A stretch of DNA of 64,000 nucleotides, taken from contig NZ_CP090423.1 in NCBI RefSeq assembly GCF_023518235.1, positions 2,975,001 to 3,039,000 on the forward strand, in the 5' to 3' direction. A program made the translations under genes and the position numbers. Under the pieces are notes generated by a model. It saw nothing but the letters and a program-made list of their open reading frames with translations. It had not been told where the DNA came from and searched no databases. This document shows positions 44,420 to 53,188 of the stretch, piece after piece; position 1 is the first letter of the stretch, and each line of letters begins with the position of its first letter. The stretch comes from Stenotrophomonas maltophilia (GTDB taxonomy: Bacteria; Pseudomonadota; Gammaproteobacteria; Xanthomonadales; Xanthomonadaceae).

Positions 44420-45211
44420 TCAGCCGATCCGGCGCAGGCGGCGCCGCGCCAGCAGCAACGCCACAAGGGTGACCGCCAGCAGCACCAGCAGATGGCCGGC
44501 GACGCTGCCCGCCGACGGCAGCCCCACCACCGGCAACGCCAGCTGCGCCAGGTGCCAGGTGGGCCACAGCGGTGCCATCATCGAAAACACCTTGGGCAGC
44601 GCCGACAGCGGCAGCCACAGCCCCGACAGCAACGCCAGCGGCAGGTAGACCAGATTCACCATCGCCGGCGCTGCGCTGGCACTGACATGGCTGCCGATCA
44701 GCAGACCGATCGCCCCCAGCGGCAACGCAGCCAGCCCCGCTACTGCCAGCAGTTGCAGCATCTGCAGCGCCGACAGCTGCACACCGCCGAATACACGCGC
44801 CACGCCGATCAACACCACAGCCACCAGCAACGCGAACATCACGGCCATGGCCAGGCGTGCCAGCAACGGTGCCGCGGCCGGCATCGGCAGCGCGCGCTTG
44901 AGCGTCAGCAGGCCGCCTTCGCGGTCCAGCGCCAGCTGCACGCCGAAGCCGAACAACGCCGGTGCCATCGCGCCGAACACGCAGTAGGTGGCCAGCAGGT
45001 ACAGCGGCGCGTGGCCACGCCCCAGCAGCACACCGAACAGCAGATAGAACAGCACCGGGAACAGCAACGAAGGCACGGCGAACGCCGGCGTGCGCCAGGC
45101 GCGGCGCAGTTCGGCCTGCAGTTCGGCACGGTACGGGCGCACGGCCTGTCGCCAGGCTGGGGCCGGTTGCGGGGCGCTGCGGATCGGGGCGCTGCGGATC
45201 GGGGTGTTCAT
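44420..45211 (-). CDS. ABC-2-type permease
   Basis: 263 aa with six membrane helices, starting after a cytoplasmic N-terminus that contains a short duplication (RSAPIRSAP). The sequence FAVPSLLFPVLFYLLFGVLL and the C-terminal family pattern MVNLVYLPLALLSGLWLPLS identify an ABC-2 export permease. It overlaps the ATPase gene by 4 bases and forms the membrane half of that exporter. Substrate unknown. Confidence 0.88.
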   Translation of the reverse strand: MNTPIRSAPIRSAPQPAPAWRQAVRPYRAELQAELRRAWRTPAFAVPSLLFPVLFYLLFGVLLGRGHAPLYLLATYCVFGAMAPALFGFGVQLALDREGGLLTLKRALPMPAAAPLLARLAMAVMFALLVAVVLIGVARVFGGVQLSALQMLQLLAVAGLAALPLGAIGLLIGSHVSASAAPAMVNLVYLPLALLSGLWLPLSALPKVFSMMAPLWPTWHLAQLALPVVGLPSAGSVAGHLLVLLAVTLVALLLARRRLRRIG

Positions 45212-46134
45212 GCGGCCTCCCGGGTCAGGTCGAGGAAGGCGTCGGCCAGCGCCGCGCCCTGTACTTCCAGCTCACGCAGCTGCGCATCGGCCGCCAGCAG
45301 ACGGGCCACCACCGGTTCGGCCGGGCTGGCCAGCAGCTGCAGGTGCTCACCGTCGCGCTGCACCTGCTGCACCTCCGGCCACTGCTGCACCTGCTCGGCG
45401 GGCAGCACACTGCGGCAGCGGATGCGGCGCGGCCGGTCGGCCAGGCGCAGCTCGGCCAGCGGCGCATCGGCCAGCACGCGGCCCTGTTCCAGCACCACCA
45501 CCTGCTGCGCCAGGGCCTCGGCCTCTTCCAGGTAGTGGGTGGTGAGCAGCACGCCGCAGCCTTCGGTCACCAGCTGCCGGATCGCCTGCCACAGGGTCTG
45601 CCGTGCCTGGAGGTCCAGGCCGGTGGTCGGCTCGTCCAGGAACAGCACGCGCGGACGGCCACACACCGCGATGGCGAACTGTACGGCGCGCTGCTGGCCA
45701 CCGGACAGCTGGCCATAGCGGCGGCGCGCCAGCGCCTGCAGCCCGGCCCGCTGCAGCGCCTCGGGCAACGGCATCGGGTCGGGGTAGCAGGCACTGGCCT
45801 GGGCCACCAGCTCGTCCACCTGCAGCATCGGCGGCAGGCTGGTGCTCTGCAACATCACGCCCAGGCCGAGGCGGCTGGCGCGCTGCTGCGGGTCGCCGCC
45901 CAGCAGCTCGACCTGGCCGGCATCGGCGCGGCGCAGGCCCAACAACACGCTGATCGCGGTACTCTTGCCGGCACCGTTGCGGCCCAGCAATGCCAGCACC
46001 TGGCCAGCGCGGACCTGCAGGTCGATGCCGTGCAGGGCGGTATGGTCGCGATAGCGCACCTGCACCTGCTGCAGGCGGGCCAGCGACGGGGCGATCGGAT
46101 CCATGGGCGGTACCGGTAGCGGGGACGTTGCCAT
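45208..46134 (-). CDS. ABC transporter ATP-binding protein (export type)
   Basis: 308 aa. Walker A LLGRNGAGKST, Q-loop VMLQSTSLPP, signature QLSGGQQRAVQ, Walker B VLFLDEPTTGLD and the H-loop LLTTHYLEEAE are all present; the C-terminal 90 residues are the extra domain seen in ABC-2 exporters of the CcmA/NatA group. The start is ATG 46134, with ATG 46104 (MDPIAPSLARL) possible. It is first in the four-gene ATPase-permease-kinase-regulator unit and divergent from the adaptor gene. Confidence 0.9.
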   Translation of the reverse strand: MATSPLPVPPMDPIAPSLARLQQVQVRYRDHTALHGIDLQVRAGQVLALLGRNGAGKSTAISVLLGLRRADAGQVELLGGDPQQRASRLGLGVMLQSTSLPPMLQVDELVAQASACYPDPMPLPEALQRAGLQALARRRYGQLSGGQQRAVQFAIAVCGRPRVLFLDEPTTGLDLQARQTLWQAIRQLVTEGCGVLLTTHYLEEAEALAQQVVVLEQGRVLADAPLAELRLADRPRRIRCRSVLPAEQVQQWPEVQQVQRDGEHLQLLASPAEPVVARLLAADAQLRELEVQGAALADAFLDLTREAA

Positions 46135-46297
46135 CCTGTGCCGCCGTGGTCACATATCGCAGTTGCCGCCGTCAGGGACATCGGATGACAGCTGTCACTG
46201 CCGTCATCGCTGTGCCTGCCCTCATGCTGTGCCGCACGCTCCACCGCCGGAACCGCCGCCGTCCGCCCTTCCGGTCACACCCGCCCGAACGCCTGTG

Positions 46298-47554
46298 ATG
46301 GAACGAATGAACGCTTCTGCCGAGCTGTTGAAGGAACTCCGTATCGAACGCAAGTCGCCGCCGCCTGCCTCCGGCGGCAGTGGAGGCGGCCGCCGCTGGC
46401 TGTGGATCGTGATCATCGTGATTGCGCTGCTGCTGGCCGCCGGCGCCTTCGCGCTGTTCGGCCGCCCCCCCGCCGTGGAGGTGGAAACCGCGCCAGCAGT
46501 GGCCATCCAGCAGGGCAGCGCCAGCAGTTCGGTGCTCGATGCCAGTGGCTATGTGGTCGCCCGGCGCATGGCCACGGTATCGGCCAAGATCACCGGCAAG
46601 GTGCGCGAGGTGATGATCGAGGAAGGCATGCGGGTCGAGGCCGGCCAGGTGATGGCCACGCTGGACCCGATCGACGCCGATGCGCAGCGCAGCCTGTACG
46701 CCTCGCAGCTGCAGGCCGCGCGCAGCCAGGTAGCCGGTTTGGAGGCGCAGCAGCGGCAAGCCGCCGCCGAAGCCAGCCGCCTGCAGGCGCTGGTGGGCCA
46801 GCAGCTGGTGTCGCGCTCGCAGTACGACCAGGCCGTGGCCCAGCGCGACAGCCTGCGTGCGCAGCTGGATACCGCACAGCGCAACGTCAAGGTCGCCCAT
46901 GACCAGTTGGCCATTGCCGACCTGGGCGTGGACAACAACGTGGTGCGCGCGCCTTTCTCCGGCGTGGTCACCGCCAAGGCGGCGCAGCCGGGCGAAATCG
47001 TCTCGCCGCTGTCGGCTGGCGGTGGCTTCACCCGAACCGGCATCGGCACCATCGTCGACATGGATTCGCTGGAAATCGAGGTCGAAGTCGGCGAAGCCTT
47101 CATCGGCCGGGTGCAGCCGAAGATGCCGGTGGAAGCCACGCTCAACGCCTACCCGGAATGGAAGATTCCGGGCGAGGTGATCGCGATCATTCCCACCGCC
47201 GACCGCGGCAAGGCCACGGTGAAGGTGCGCGTGGCGCTGAAGGTGAAGGACCCGCGCATCGTGCCGGAGATGGGCGTTCGGGTCAGCTTCCTGGAACAGG
47301 CGCAGCCGCAGGCCGCGGCCAAACCGCAGGGCGTGCGCGTGCCGGGCGGTGCCGTGGTCCAGCGCGACGGCGCTTCGGTGGCCTTCGTGCTGGCTGACGA
47401 GAACCGCGTGCAGCAGCGCACGGTCGAGGCCGGCCAGGCGATGGGCAAGGACCGTCAGATCCTCAAGGGCGTAAGCGCAGGCGAGTCGGTGGTGGTCAAT
47501 CCGCCGGACACCCTGCGCGATGGCGTCAAGGTGCAACAGAAACAAGCGCAGTAA
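46298..47554 (+). CDS. Periplasmic adaptor (HlyD/MacA-like)
   Basis: 418 aa. A cytoplasmic tail and a membrane anchor (about residues 32-54, WLWIVIIVIALLLAAGAFAL) precede a lipoyl/barrel-sandwich half-motif ASGYVVARRMATVSAKITGK. A Gln/Ala-rich coiled-coil hairpin follows (about 120-205), then the second half-motif VRAPFSGVVTAKAAQPG and beta-barrel domains. The protein links an inner-membrane ABC pump to an outer-membrane channel. ATG 46307 (MNASAELLKELRIERK) is an alternative start. It is first in an adaptor-ATPase-permease-permease operon; no outer-membrane factor is encoded beside it. Confidence 0.9.
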   Translation: MERMNASAELLKELRIERKSPPPASGGSGGGRRWLWIVIIVIALLLAAGAFALFGRPPAVEVETAPAVAIQQGSASSSVLDASGYVVARRMATVSAKITGKVREVMIEEGMRVEAGQVMATLDPIDADAQRSLYASQLQAARSQVAGLEAQQRQAAAEASRLQALVGQQLVSRSQYDQAVAQRDSLRAQLDTAQRNVKVAHDQLAIADLGVDNNVVRAPFSGVVTAKAAQPGEIVSPLSAGGGFTRTGIGTIVDMDSLEIEVEVGEAFIGRVQPKMPVEATLNAYPEWKIPGEVIAIIPTADRGKATVKVRVALKVKDPRIVPEMGVRVSFLEQAQPQAAAKPQGVRVPGGAVVQRDGASVAFVLADENRVQQRTVEAGQAMGKDRQILKGVSAGESVVVNPPDTLRDGVKVQQKQAQ

Positions 47555-47656
47555 CGGCCTGGCGCCTTCGGGCGCCGCCGGCAGCACCGTTCGACGCTCG
47601 CCCCCGGCCCTGGCCGGTGCGCTTCCCCGTTTCCCGCCTTCCGTGGAGAACCACCC

Positions 47657-48346
47657 ATGTCGACCCTGGTTTCACTGCGCAACATCACCAAGACCTACCA
47701 GCGTGGCCCCGAGAAAGTGCAGGTGCTGCACGGCATCGACCTGGACATCGCGCGCGGCGATTTCGTCGCGCTGATGGGCCCGTCCGGTTCGGGCAAGACC
47801 ACCCTGCTCAACCTGATCGGCGGCCTGGACAACCCCAGCGGCGGCGAGATCAGCATCGAAGGCGAGCGCATCGACCAGATGAGCGGTGGCCAGCTGTCCA
47901 CCTGGCGCAGCCACCATGTCGGCTTCGTCTTCCAGTTCTACAACCTGATGCCGATGCTGACTGCACAGAAGAACGTGGAGCTGCCGCTGCTGCTGACCCA
48001 TCTCAGTGCCGCCCAGCGCAAGCGCAATGCCGAGATCGCGCTGACCCTGGTCGGCCTGGCCGATCGCCGCAGCCACCGCCCCAATGAACTGTCCGGCGGC
48101 CAGCAGCAGCGCGTGGCAATCGCCCGCGCGATCGTCTCCGACCCGACCTTCCTGATCTGCGACGAACCCACCGGCGATCTCGACCGCCAGTCCGCCGAAG
48201 AGATTCTGGGCCTGCTGCAGCAGCTCAACCGCGAGCACGGCAAGACCATCATCATGGTCACCCATGACCCGAAGGCGGCCGAGTACGCCACCCACACGGT
48301 GCACCTGGACAAGGGCGAGCTGGCCGACGCGCCGCTGGCTCACTGA
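47657..48346 (+). CDS. ABC transporter ATPase (LolD/MacB type)
   Basis: 229 aa. Walker [10 protein letters not shown] at residues 41-49, Q-loop FVFQFYNL, signature [17 protein letters not shown], Walker [13 protein letters not shown], and [11 protein letters not shown]. The sequence belongs to the LolD/MacB/FtsE branch that drives FtsX-type permeases by mechanotransmission. A short hairpin (GGCGCC-ttcg-GGCGCC, 47562-47575) lies in the 102-bp gap after the adaptor gene. A 14-bp gap leads to the first permease. Confidence 0.93.
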   Translation: MSTLVSLRNITKTYQRGPEKVQVLHGIDLDIARGDFVALMGPSGSGKTTLLNLIGGLDNPSGGEISIEGERIDQMSGGQLSTWRSHHVGFVFQFYNLMPMLTAQKNVELPLLLTHLSAAQRKRNAEIALTLVGLADRRSHRPNELSGGQQQRVAIARAIVSDPTFLICDEPTGDLDRQSAEEILGLLQQLNREHGKTIIMVTHDPKAAEYATHTVHLDKGELADAPLAH

Positions 48347-48360
48347 CGGAGGCCACGGCG

Positions 48361-49518
48361 ATGAAATATTTCTCGTTGGTGTGGGCGCAGCTGTTCCGCA
48401 GCCGCACCCGCACCCTGCTGACCCTGCTGTCGGTGGTGGCCGCATTCCTGCTGTTTGGCATGCTCGATTCGGTGCGGGTGGCGTTCGCCTCCGGTGGCAG
48501 CGTGGAAGGCGCCAATCGCCTGGTCGTGGCCTCGCGGCTGTCGATCACCCAGTCGCTGCCGATCCGCCTGGAAACCCAGATCCGCCAGGTGGCTGGCGTG
48601 CGCGACGTGGCCTACGGCATGTGGTTCGGTGGCATCTACCAGGACCCGAAGAACTTCTTCCCGAACTTCTCGGTCTCGCCCAACTACTTCGACGTCTACC
48701 GCGAGTTGCAGATCGACCCGGCGCAGCTGGAAGACTGGAAGCAGACCCGCACCGGTGCCATCGTCGGCGAGACCCTGGCCAAGCAGTTCGGCTGGAAGAT
48801 CGGCGACACCATCCCGCTGCAGGCCACGATCTTCCCGCGCGGCGGCAGCAACGACTGGCCGCTGGAGCTGAAGGGCATCTACCGCTCCAAGGACCGTGCG
48901 CTGGCGGCCAACGAAGAACGCCAGTTGATGATGAACTGGAAGTACTTCGATGAATCCAACGATTACATCAAGAACCAGGTGAGCTGGTACACGGTGACGC
49001 TGGACAACGTCGACCACGCCTCACGCGTGGCGCAGGCCATCGATGCGATCTCGGCCAACTCCGACCACGAGACCAAGACCCAGACCGAATCGGCGTTCCA
49101 GCAGGCCTTCGTCAAGCAGTTTGCCGACATCGGCATGATCGTCACCTCGATCATGGGCGCGGTGTTCTTCACCCTGCTGCTGCTGACCGGCAACACCATG
49201 GCGCAGGCGGTGCGCGAACGCGTGCCGGAGCTGGCCACGCTGAAGACCCTGGGCTTCAAGGACAGCACCGTACTGACCCTGGTGATGGTGGAATCGGTGC
49301 TGCTGATCGGCCTGGGCGGCCTGATCGGCATGGGCCTGGCGTCACTGGTGCTGCCGGCCATCAGCCCCAAGAGCATGGGCATGCTGCCACCGCACGTACC
49401 GACCCCGACCTGGCTGATGGGGCTGGGCCTGATCGTGGTGATCGGCATCATCGTCGGCCTGCTGCCGGCGCTGCGTGCCAAGCGCCTGAAGATCGTCGAC
49501 GCATTGGCCGGCCGCTGA
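48361..49518 (+). CDS. FtsX-type ABC permease 1
   Basis: 385 aa. Helix near residues 20-45 (TLLTLLSVVAAFLLFGMLDS), a periplasmic MacB-like domain, and three C-terminal helices with the FtsX pattern MAQAVRERVPELATLKTLGF and VESVLLIGLGGLIGMGLASL. The C-terminal PALRAKRLKIVDALAGR is the usual cytoplasmic tail. With the second permease, which differs in sequence, it probably forms a heterodimer. Confidence 0.9.
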   Translation: MKYFSLVWAQLFRSRTRTLLTLLSVVAAFLLFGMLDSVRVAFASGGSVEGANRLVVASRLSITQSLPIRLETQIRQVAGVRDVAYGMWFGGIYQDPKNFFPNFSVSPNYFDVYRELQIDPAQLEDWKQTRTGAIVGETLAKQFGWKIGDTIPLQATIFPRGGSNDWPLELKGIYRSKDRALAANEERQLMMNWKYFDESNDYIKNQVSWYTVTLDNVDHASRVAQAIDAISANSDHETKTQTESAFQQAFVKQFADIGMIVTSIMGAVFFTLLLLTGNTMAQAVRERVPELATLKTLGFKDSTVLTLVMVESVLLIGLGGLIGMGLASLVLPAISPKSMGMLPPHVPTPTWLMGLGLIVVIGIIVGLLPALRAKRLKIVDALAGR

Positions 49519-49530
49519 GGAGACCTGCAG

Positions 49531-50847
49531 ATGAACAAGTTCAAGAAGTGGGCCGGCAACGCGTTGACCGTGCTGCTGCTGGTCATCGGCCTGGTGCTGT
49601 GGATCGGCCTGCCGTGGATCGGCGTGCTGGCCGTGGCCGTGCTGGTGGCGCTGTGGCTGCTGCTGACCCGCGGCGGGCGGCTGGCCCTGGCGGCCACCCG
49701 CATCGGCGTGGCCAGCCTGCCGCAGCGCTGGGGCGCATCGTCGGTGATCGTGGTCGGCATCGCCGGCGTGGTCGGCGTGCTGGTGGCGATGCTGGCGATG
49801 GGCGAAGGCTTCCAGGCCACGCTCAACAACACCGGCGATGACACCACCGCCATCGTGCTGCGCGGTGGCTCGCAGGCCGAGACCAACTCGGTGATCACCC
49901 GCGAACAGGTGCCGATGCTGTCCACCCTGCCCGGGATCAGCGGCGACGCGCAGGGCCGTCCGCTGCTGTCACCGGAACTGTCACAGGTGGTCAACCTGGT
50001 GTCGAAGTCCGATGGCACCGACGTCAACGCGCAGTTCCGCGGCGTCGGCCCGCAGGCGTGGGCGGTGCATGACCGGGTCAAGATCGTAGAAGGTCGCAGA
50101 TTCGGCACCGGCCTGCGCGAGATCGTGGTCGGCCAGGGCGCCAAGGGCCAGTTCCGCGACCTGGAGGTGGGCAAGACCCTGACCCTGGGCAACCAGACCT
50201 GGACCGTGGTGGGCGTGTTCGCCACCGGCGATGCGCATGACTCGGAACTGTGGACCGACGCCGACACGCTGGCCACCACCTACCAGCGCAGTGCCTGGCA
50301 GTCGATCACCGTGCGCACCGAGGGCAAGCCGGGCTTCGAGCAGTTCAAGACCGCCGTGGCGGCCGACCCGCGCCTGAAGCTGGACGTGGAAACCACCCGT
50401 GCCTACTACGGCAAGCAGGGCGGCGGCCTGACCAAGCTGATCGACATCCTCGGCAAGGTGATCGGCACGATCATGGCGGTAGGTGCGGTGTTCGGCGCGC
50501 TCAACACCATGTATGCAGCGGTGGCCACGCGTGCACGCGAAATCGCCACGATGCGCGCGATCGGCTTCCGCGGCCTGCCGGTGGTGACCGCGGTGATGCT
50601 GGAGACGATGCTGCTGGCGCTGCTCGGTGGCCTGCTCGGCTGCGCGGTGGCGTGGCTGCTGTTCAACGGCTACAGCGTGTCCACCATCGGCAGCAACTTC
50701 AGCGCGGTGGTGTTCAAGTTCCATGTGTCGCCGGAACTGCTGTGGACCGGCCTGAAATGGGCGCTGGGCATCGGCCTGGTCGGCGGCCTGTTCCCAGCGT
50801 TGCGCGCGGCACGCCTGCCGATCACCACGGCACTGCGCGAAACCTGA
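49531..50847 (+). CDS. FtsX-type ABC permease 2
   Basis: 438 aa. Two helices close together near the N-terminus (about 13-48), then the helix GASSVIVVGIAGVVGVLVAM, a periplasmic MacB-like domain, and three C-terminal helices with ATRAREIATMRAIGFRGLPV and the tail FPALRAARLPITTALRET. The extra N-terminal hairpin distinguishes it from permease 1. The operon ends in a strong terminator 31 bp downstream. Confidence 0.9.
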   Translation: MNKFKKWAGNALTVLLLVIGLVLWIGLPWIGVLAVAVLVALWLLLTRGGRLALAATRIGVASLPQRWGASSVIVVGIAGVVGVLVAMLAMGEGFQATLNNTGDDTTAIVLRGGSQAETNSVITREQVPMLSTLPGISGDAQGRPLLSPELSQVVNLVSKSDGTDVNAQFRGVGPQAWAVHDRVKIVEGRRFGTGLREIVVGQGAKGQFRDLEVGKTLTLGNQTWTVVGVFATGDAHDSELWTDADTLATTYQRSAWQSITVRTEGKPGFEQFKTAVAADPRLKLDVETTRAYYGKQGGGLTKLIDILGKVIGTIMAVGAVFGALNTMYAAVATRAREIATMRAIGFRGLPVVTAVMLETMLLALLGGLLGCAVAWLLFNGYSVSTIGSNFSAVVFKFHVSPELLWTGLKWALGIGLVGGLFPALRAARLPITTALRET

Positions 50848-50877
50848 GCTTGGGTTTCGCAGCGGTACACCCGGAAG

Positions 50878-50904
50878 GACGGAGCGAAAGCTCCGTCTTT
50901 TTTT
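50878..50904 (+). terminator. Rho-independent terminator of the adaptor/ABC operon
   Basis: Stem GACGGAGC-gaaa-GCTCCGTC (a GNRA-like tetraloop) with seven T residues at 50898-50904. Confidence 0.9.
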
Positions 50905-50993
50905 CTGTCACGCGTCTGTGGATTGTTGGACGCGATTCATCTTGCCGCCGCGCTGTCAGACCGTTGCCCAGGGAAACCCTCTAGAATCGCGCG

Positions 50994-51085
50994 CCCATCA
51001 CCTGCAACCGCGTTCCCGTCACGGCCATCTCTCTCCTGGCCGTGGATGGAAGCAGAACGGCGCCCTTCGGGGCGCCGTTCTTTTT
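50994..51085 (+). ncRNA. Candidate small RNA with CU-rich loop and UUCG terminator
   Basis: Between the operon terminator and the convergent rarD gene there is a second plus-strand terminator: an 11-bp stem GAACGGCGCCC/GGGCGCCGTTC around a TTCG loop (51055-51080), followed by five Ts. No coding frame ends on it. TAGAAT at 50982-50987 is a good -10, giving a start near 50994 and a transcript of about 90 nt; the -35 is weak. Ahead of the terminator is a second hairpin, CACGGCCA/TGGCCGTG (51020-51044), with the 9-nt loop TCTCTCTCC, which could pair with Shine-Dalgarno sequences. The alternative is a bidirectional terminator for rarD, but the minus strand lacks a U-run. Confidence 0.5.
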
Positions 51086-51093
51086 GCAGGAAG

Positions 51094-51987
51094 CTATCGC
51101 TTGCGCATCGCGCGCAGGTTGTCGCCGACAAACAGGATCAGGCCGGCCCAGATCGTGGCAAAGCCGATCGCCTTGCCGGTATCGAAGGCCTCATGGAAGA
51201 AGAACACGCCCAGCAGCAGCTGCAAGCTCGGTGCGATGTACTGCAGGATGCCGACCAGCGACAGCGGAATCCGTTTCACGCCGTAGGCAAAACCGATCAA
51301 GGGCACAGCGGTGACCACGCCCCCGAAGATCAGCAGCAGATCGTTGCGCCAGCCCCAGCCATGGAAGAACGCGCCGCCATGGCCGTTCTCGGCCCAGATC
51401 GCAAACGCCAGCGCCGGCAGGAACAGGTACAGGCTTTCCACGCCCAGCCCGGCCACCGGATCGACCGAAACCAGCTTGCGCAACAGGCCGTACAGCCCGA
51501 ACGAACAGGCCAGGCCCAGCGCGATCCAGGGCGGCGTGCCGGCGTCGATGGTCAGCCAGGCCACGCCCACCGCCGCCATCGCCACCGCCACCCACTGCAG
51601 GCGGCGCAGGCGTTCCTTCAGCACCAGCACGCCCAGCAGCACGTTCACCAGCGGGTTGATGAAGTAGCCCAGGCTGGTCTCGATGACATGGCCGGCGTTG
51701 ACCGCCCAGATGTAGAGGCCCCAATTGAAGGCGATGGTCAGGCTCGACACCAGCAGGATCGGCAGCGCGCGCGGTTGCGCGGCGATCTTCTGCCACCAGC
51801 CCAGGCGCGCACTGAGCAGCAGCCAGCCCAGCACCAGCACCGTGCTCCAGATGATGCGGTGAGCGATGATCTGGAACGAGGGCACCTCGTTGAGCAGGTG
51901 CCAGTACACCGGCACCAGCCCCCAGATCACGAAGGTGGAGGCGGTGACCAGCAGGCCGCGGCGTTGTTCTTTTTCGTCCATGCTCAT
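51094..51987 (-). CDS. rarD: RarD-like EamA-family transporter
   Basis: 297 aa with ten predicted helices. FVIWGLVPVYWHLL in helix 1, the helix-2 RIIWSTVLV pattern and IKRIPLSLVGILQYIAPSLQ-like sequence near residue 240 (read VKRIPLSLVGILQYI) identify the RarD subgroup. In E. coli, RarD is linked to chloramphenicol sensitivity; the natural substrate is unknown. Start ATG 51987 overlaps the upstream EamA gene's stop (ATGA); ATG 51981 (MDEKEQRR) has the better spaced AGGAA. Confidence 0.9.
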   Translation of the reverse strand: MSMDEKEQRRGLLVTASTFVIWGLVPVYWHLLNEVPSFQIIAHRIIWSTVLVLGWLLLSARLGWWQKIAAQPRALPILLVSSLTIAFNWGLYIWAVNAGHVIETSLGYFINPLVNVLLGVLVLKERLRRLQWVAVAMAAVGVAWLTIDAGTPPWIALGLACSFGLYGLLRKLVSVDPVAGLGVESLYLFLPALAFAIWAENGHGGAFFHGWGWRNDLLLIFGGVVTAVPLIGFAYGVKRIPLSLVGILQYIAPSLQLLLGVFFFHEAFDTGKAIGFATIWAGLILFVGDNLRAMRKR

Positions 51988-52889
51988 TTCCTGCGCGTCC
52001 TTGCCATCGTCAGCACCACCACGCCCAGCAGGATCACCGCCATCGCCAGCAGGTCGCGCCAACCGAAGCGCTCACCGTTGAGCAGCGCGCCCAGCAGCAC
52101 CGCGATCACCGGATTGACGTAGGCGTAGCTGCCGGCCAGGGCGGGGCGCACGTTCTGCAGCAGCCACACGTAGGCGGTGAAAGCAACGATGGAGCCGAAC
52201 ACACACAGATAGGCCATCGCCAGCAGGCCGCCGGTGTCGGGCAGCGTGGTCGGGCGTTCACCAACGGCCAGGCCGATCAGCACCAGCAGTACGCCGCCGC
52301 AGATCATCTGCCCGGCTGCGGTCATGAACGGGCCCGGCAGGTCCAGCCCGCGTGCCCACACCGAGCCGAACGCCCAGCCCACCGGTGCGATCAACAGCAG
52401 CACCAGCCCGGTCGGCGACGCGGTCAGGCTGCTGCCGGCATTGAGCCAGACCACGCCAAGGAAGCCGATGGCGATGCCCAGCCACTCGCCGCGGCTGGCG
52501 TGCTGGCCGCGCAGCGCCGAGAACAACGCCATCCACAGCGGCACCGAGGCCACGGCGGTCGCCGCCAGGCCCGAGGACACCTCGCGTTCGGCCAGCACCA
52601 CCATGCCGTTGCCCAGCACCAGCATGGTCACGCCCATGATCAGCAGGTTGCGCCACTGCCGCAGGGTCGGCCTGGGCAGCTTCCAGAACAGGCGCAGCGC
52701 CGCGTACATCACACCGCCGGCGATGATGAACCGGCTGCCGGAGACCATCGTCAGCGGCAGCGCGCCGCCATGCAGGGCCTTGGCGATGCCCAGGTAGGTC
52801 GAACCCCAGACCACATAGACCAGCAGCAAGGCCAGCGCGACAAGGCCACCCCGGGGGGCAGCCGCAGACGGAGAAGGGGGAGCCGACAT
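51984..52889 (-). CDS. EamA-family transporter (YedA-like)
   Basis: 301 aa, ten helices in two homologous halves. Helix 1 contains VYVVWGSTYLGIAKAL, and the second half has FTAYVWLLQNVRPALAGSYA and YVNPVIAVLLGALLNGE, the standard EamA signature. It probably exports small metabolites or amino acids. It is coupled to rarD by a 4-base overlap. The upstream gap to 53188 holds only promoter-like AT-rich sequence (for example TTAGTTATGG near 53010) and no gene that I can see. Confidence 0.88.
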   Translation of the reverse strand: MSAPPSPSAAAPRGGLVALALLLVYVVWGSTYLGIAKALHGGALPLTMVSGSRFIIAGGVMYAALRLFWKLPRPTLRQWRNLLIMGVTMLVLGNGMVVLAEREVSSGLAATAVASVPLWMALFSALRGQHASRGEWLGIAIGFLGVVWLNAGSSLTASPTGLVLLLIAPVGWAFGSVWARGLDLPGPFMTAAGQMICGGVLLVLIGLAVGERPTTLPDTGGLLAMAYLCVFGSIVAFTAYVWLLQNVRPALAGSYAYVNPVIAVLLGALLNGERFGWRDLLAMAVILLGVVVLTMARTRRK

Positions 52890-53188
52890 GACGCACCAGC
52901 ATACGGGGGAAACCGATTCTAGAGCCTTCTACAGAGGGAAATCACCCCGGTTTGCGACAACCTGCCGGTGCCCGCCGAAGCCCCCGCGATGACACCGGAT
53001 ACGACGATTTAGTTATGGTCCGCAGGCGTGGCCTGGTCCACCCTGTGCGGTCCCATGCGCTGCCCGCCCTCCCGGCACCCGGCGTTGACGTGGGATGCAG
53101 TACCTAGGAGGCTGGCCCGCAGCGCCCTGCGCACGCCTGGCACCGATCTTTCCCGCACGGAAGCGCCGCATCGAGGATTCCCACCCAG

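Noticed and set aside
43076..45535. An 819-codon plus-strand open frame over the response regulator, kinase and permease
   Set aside because: It is the antisense shadow of three well-defined genes; composition is dominated by His, Gln and Arg and no motif is present.
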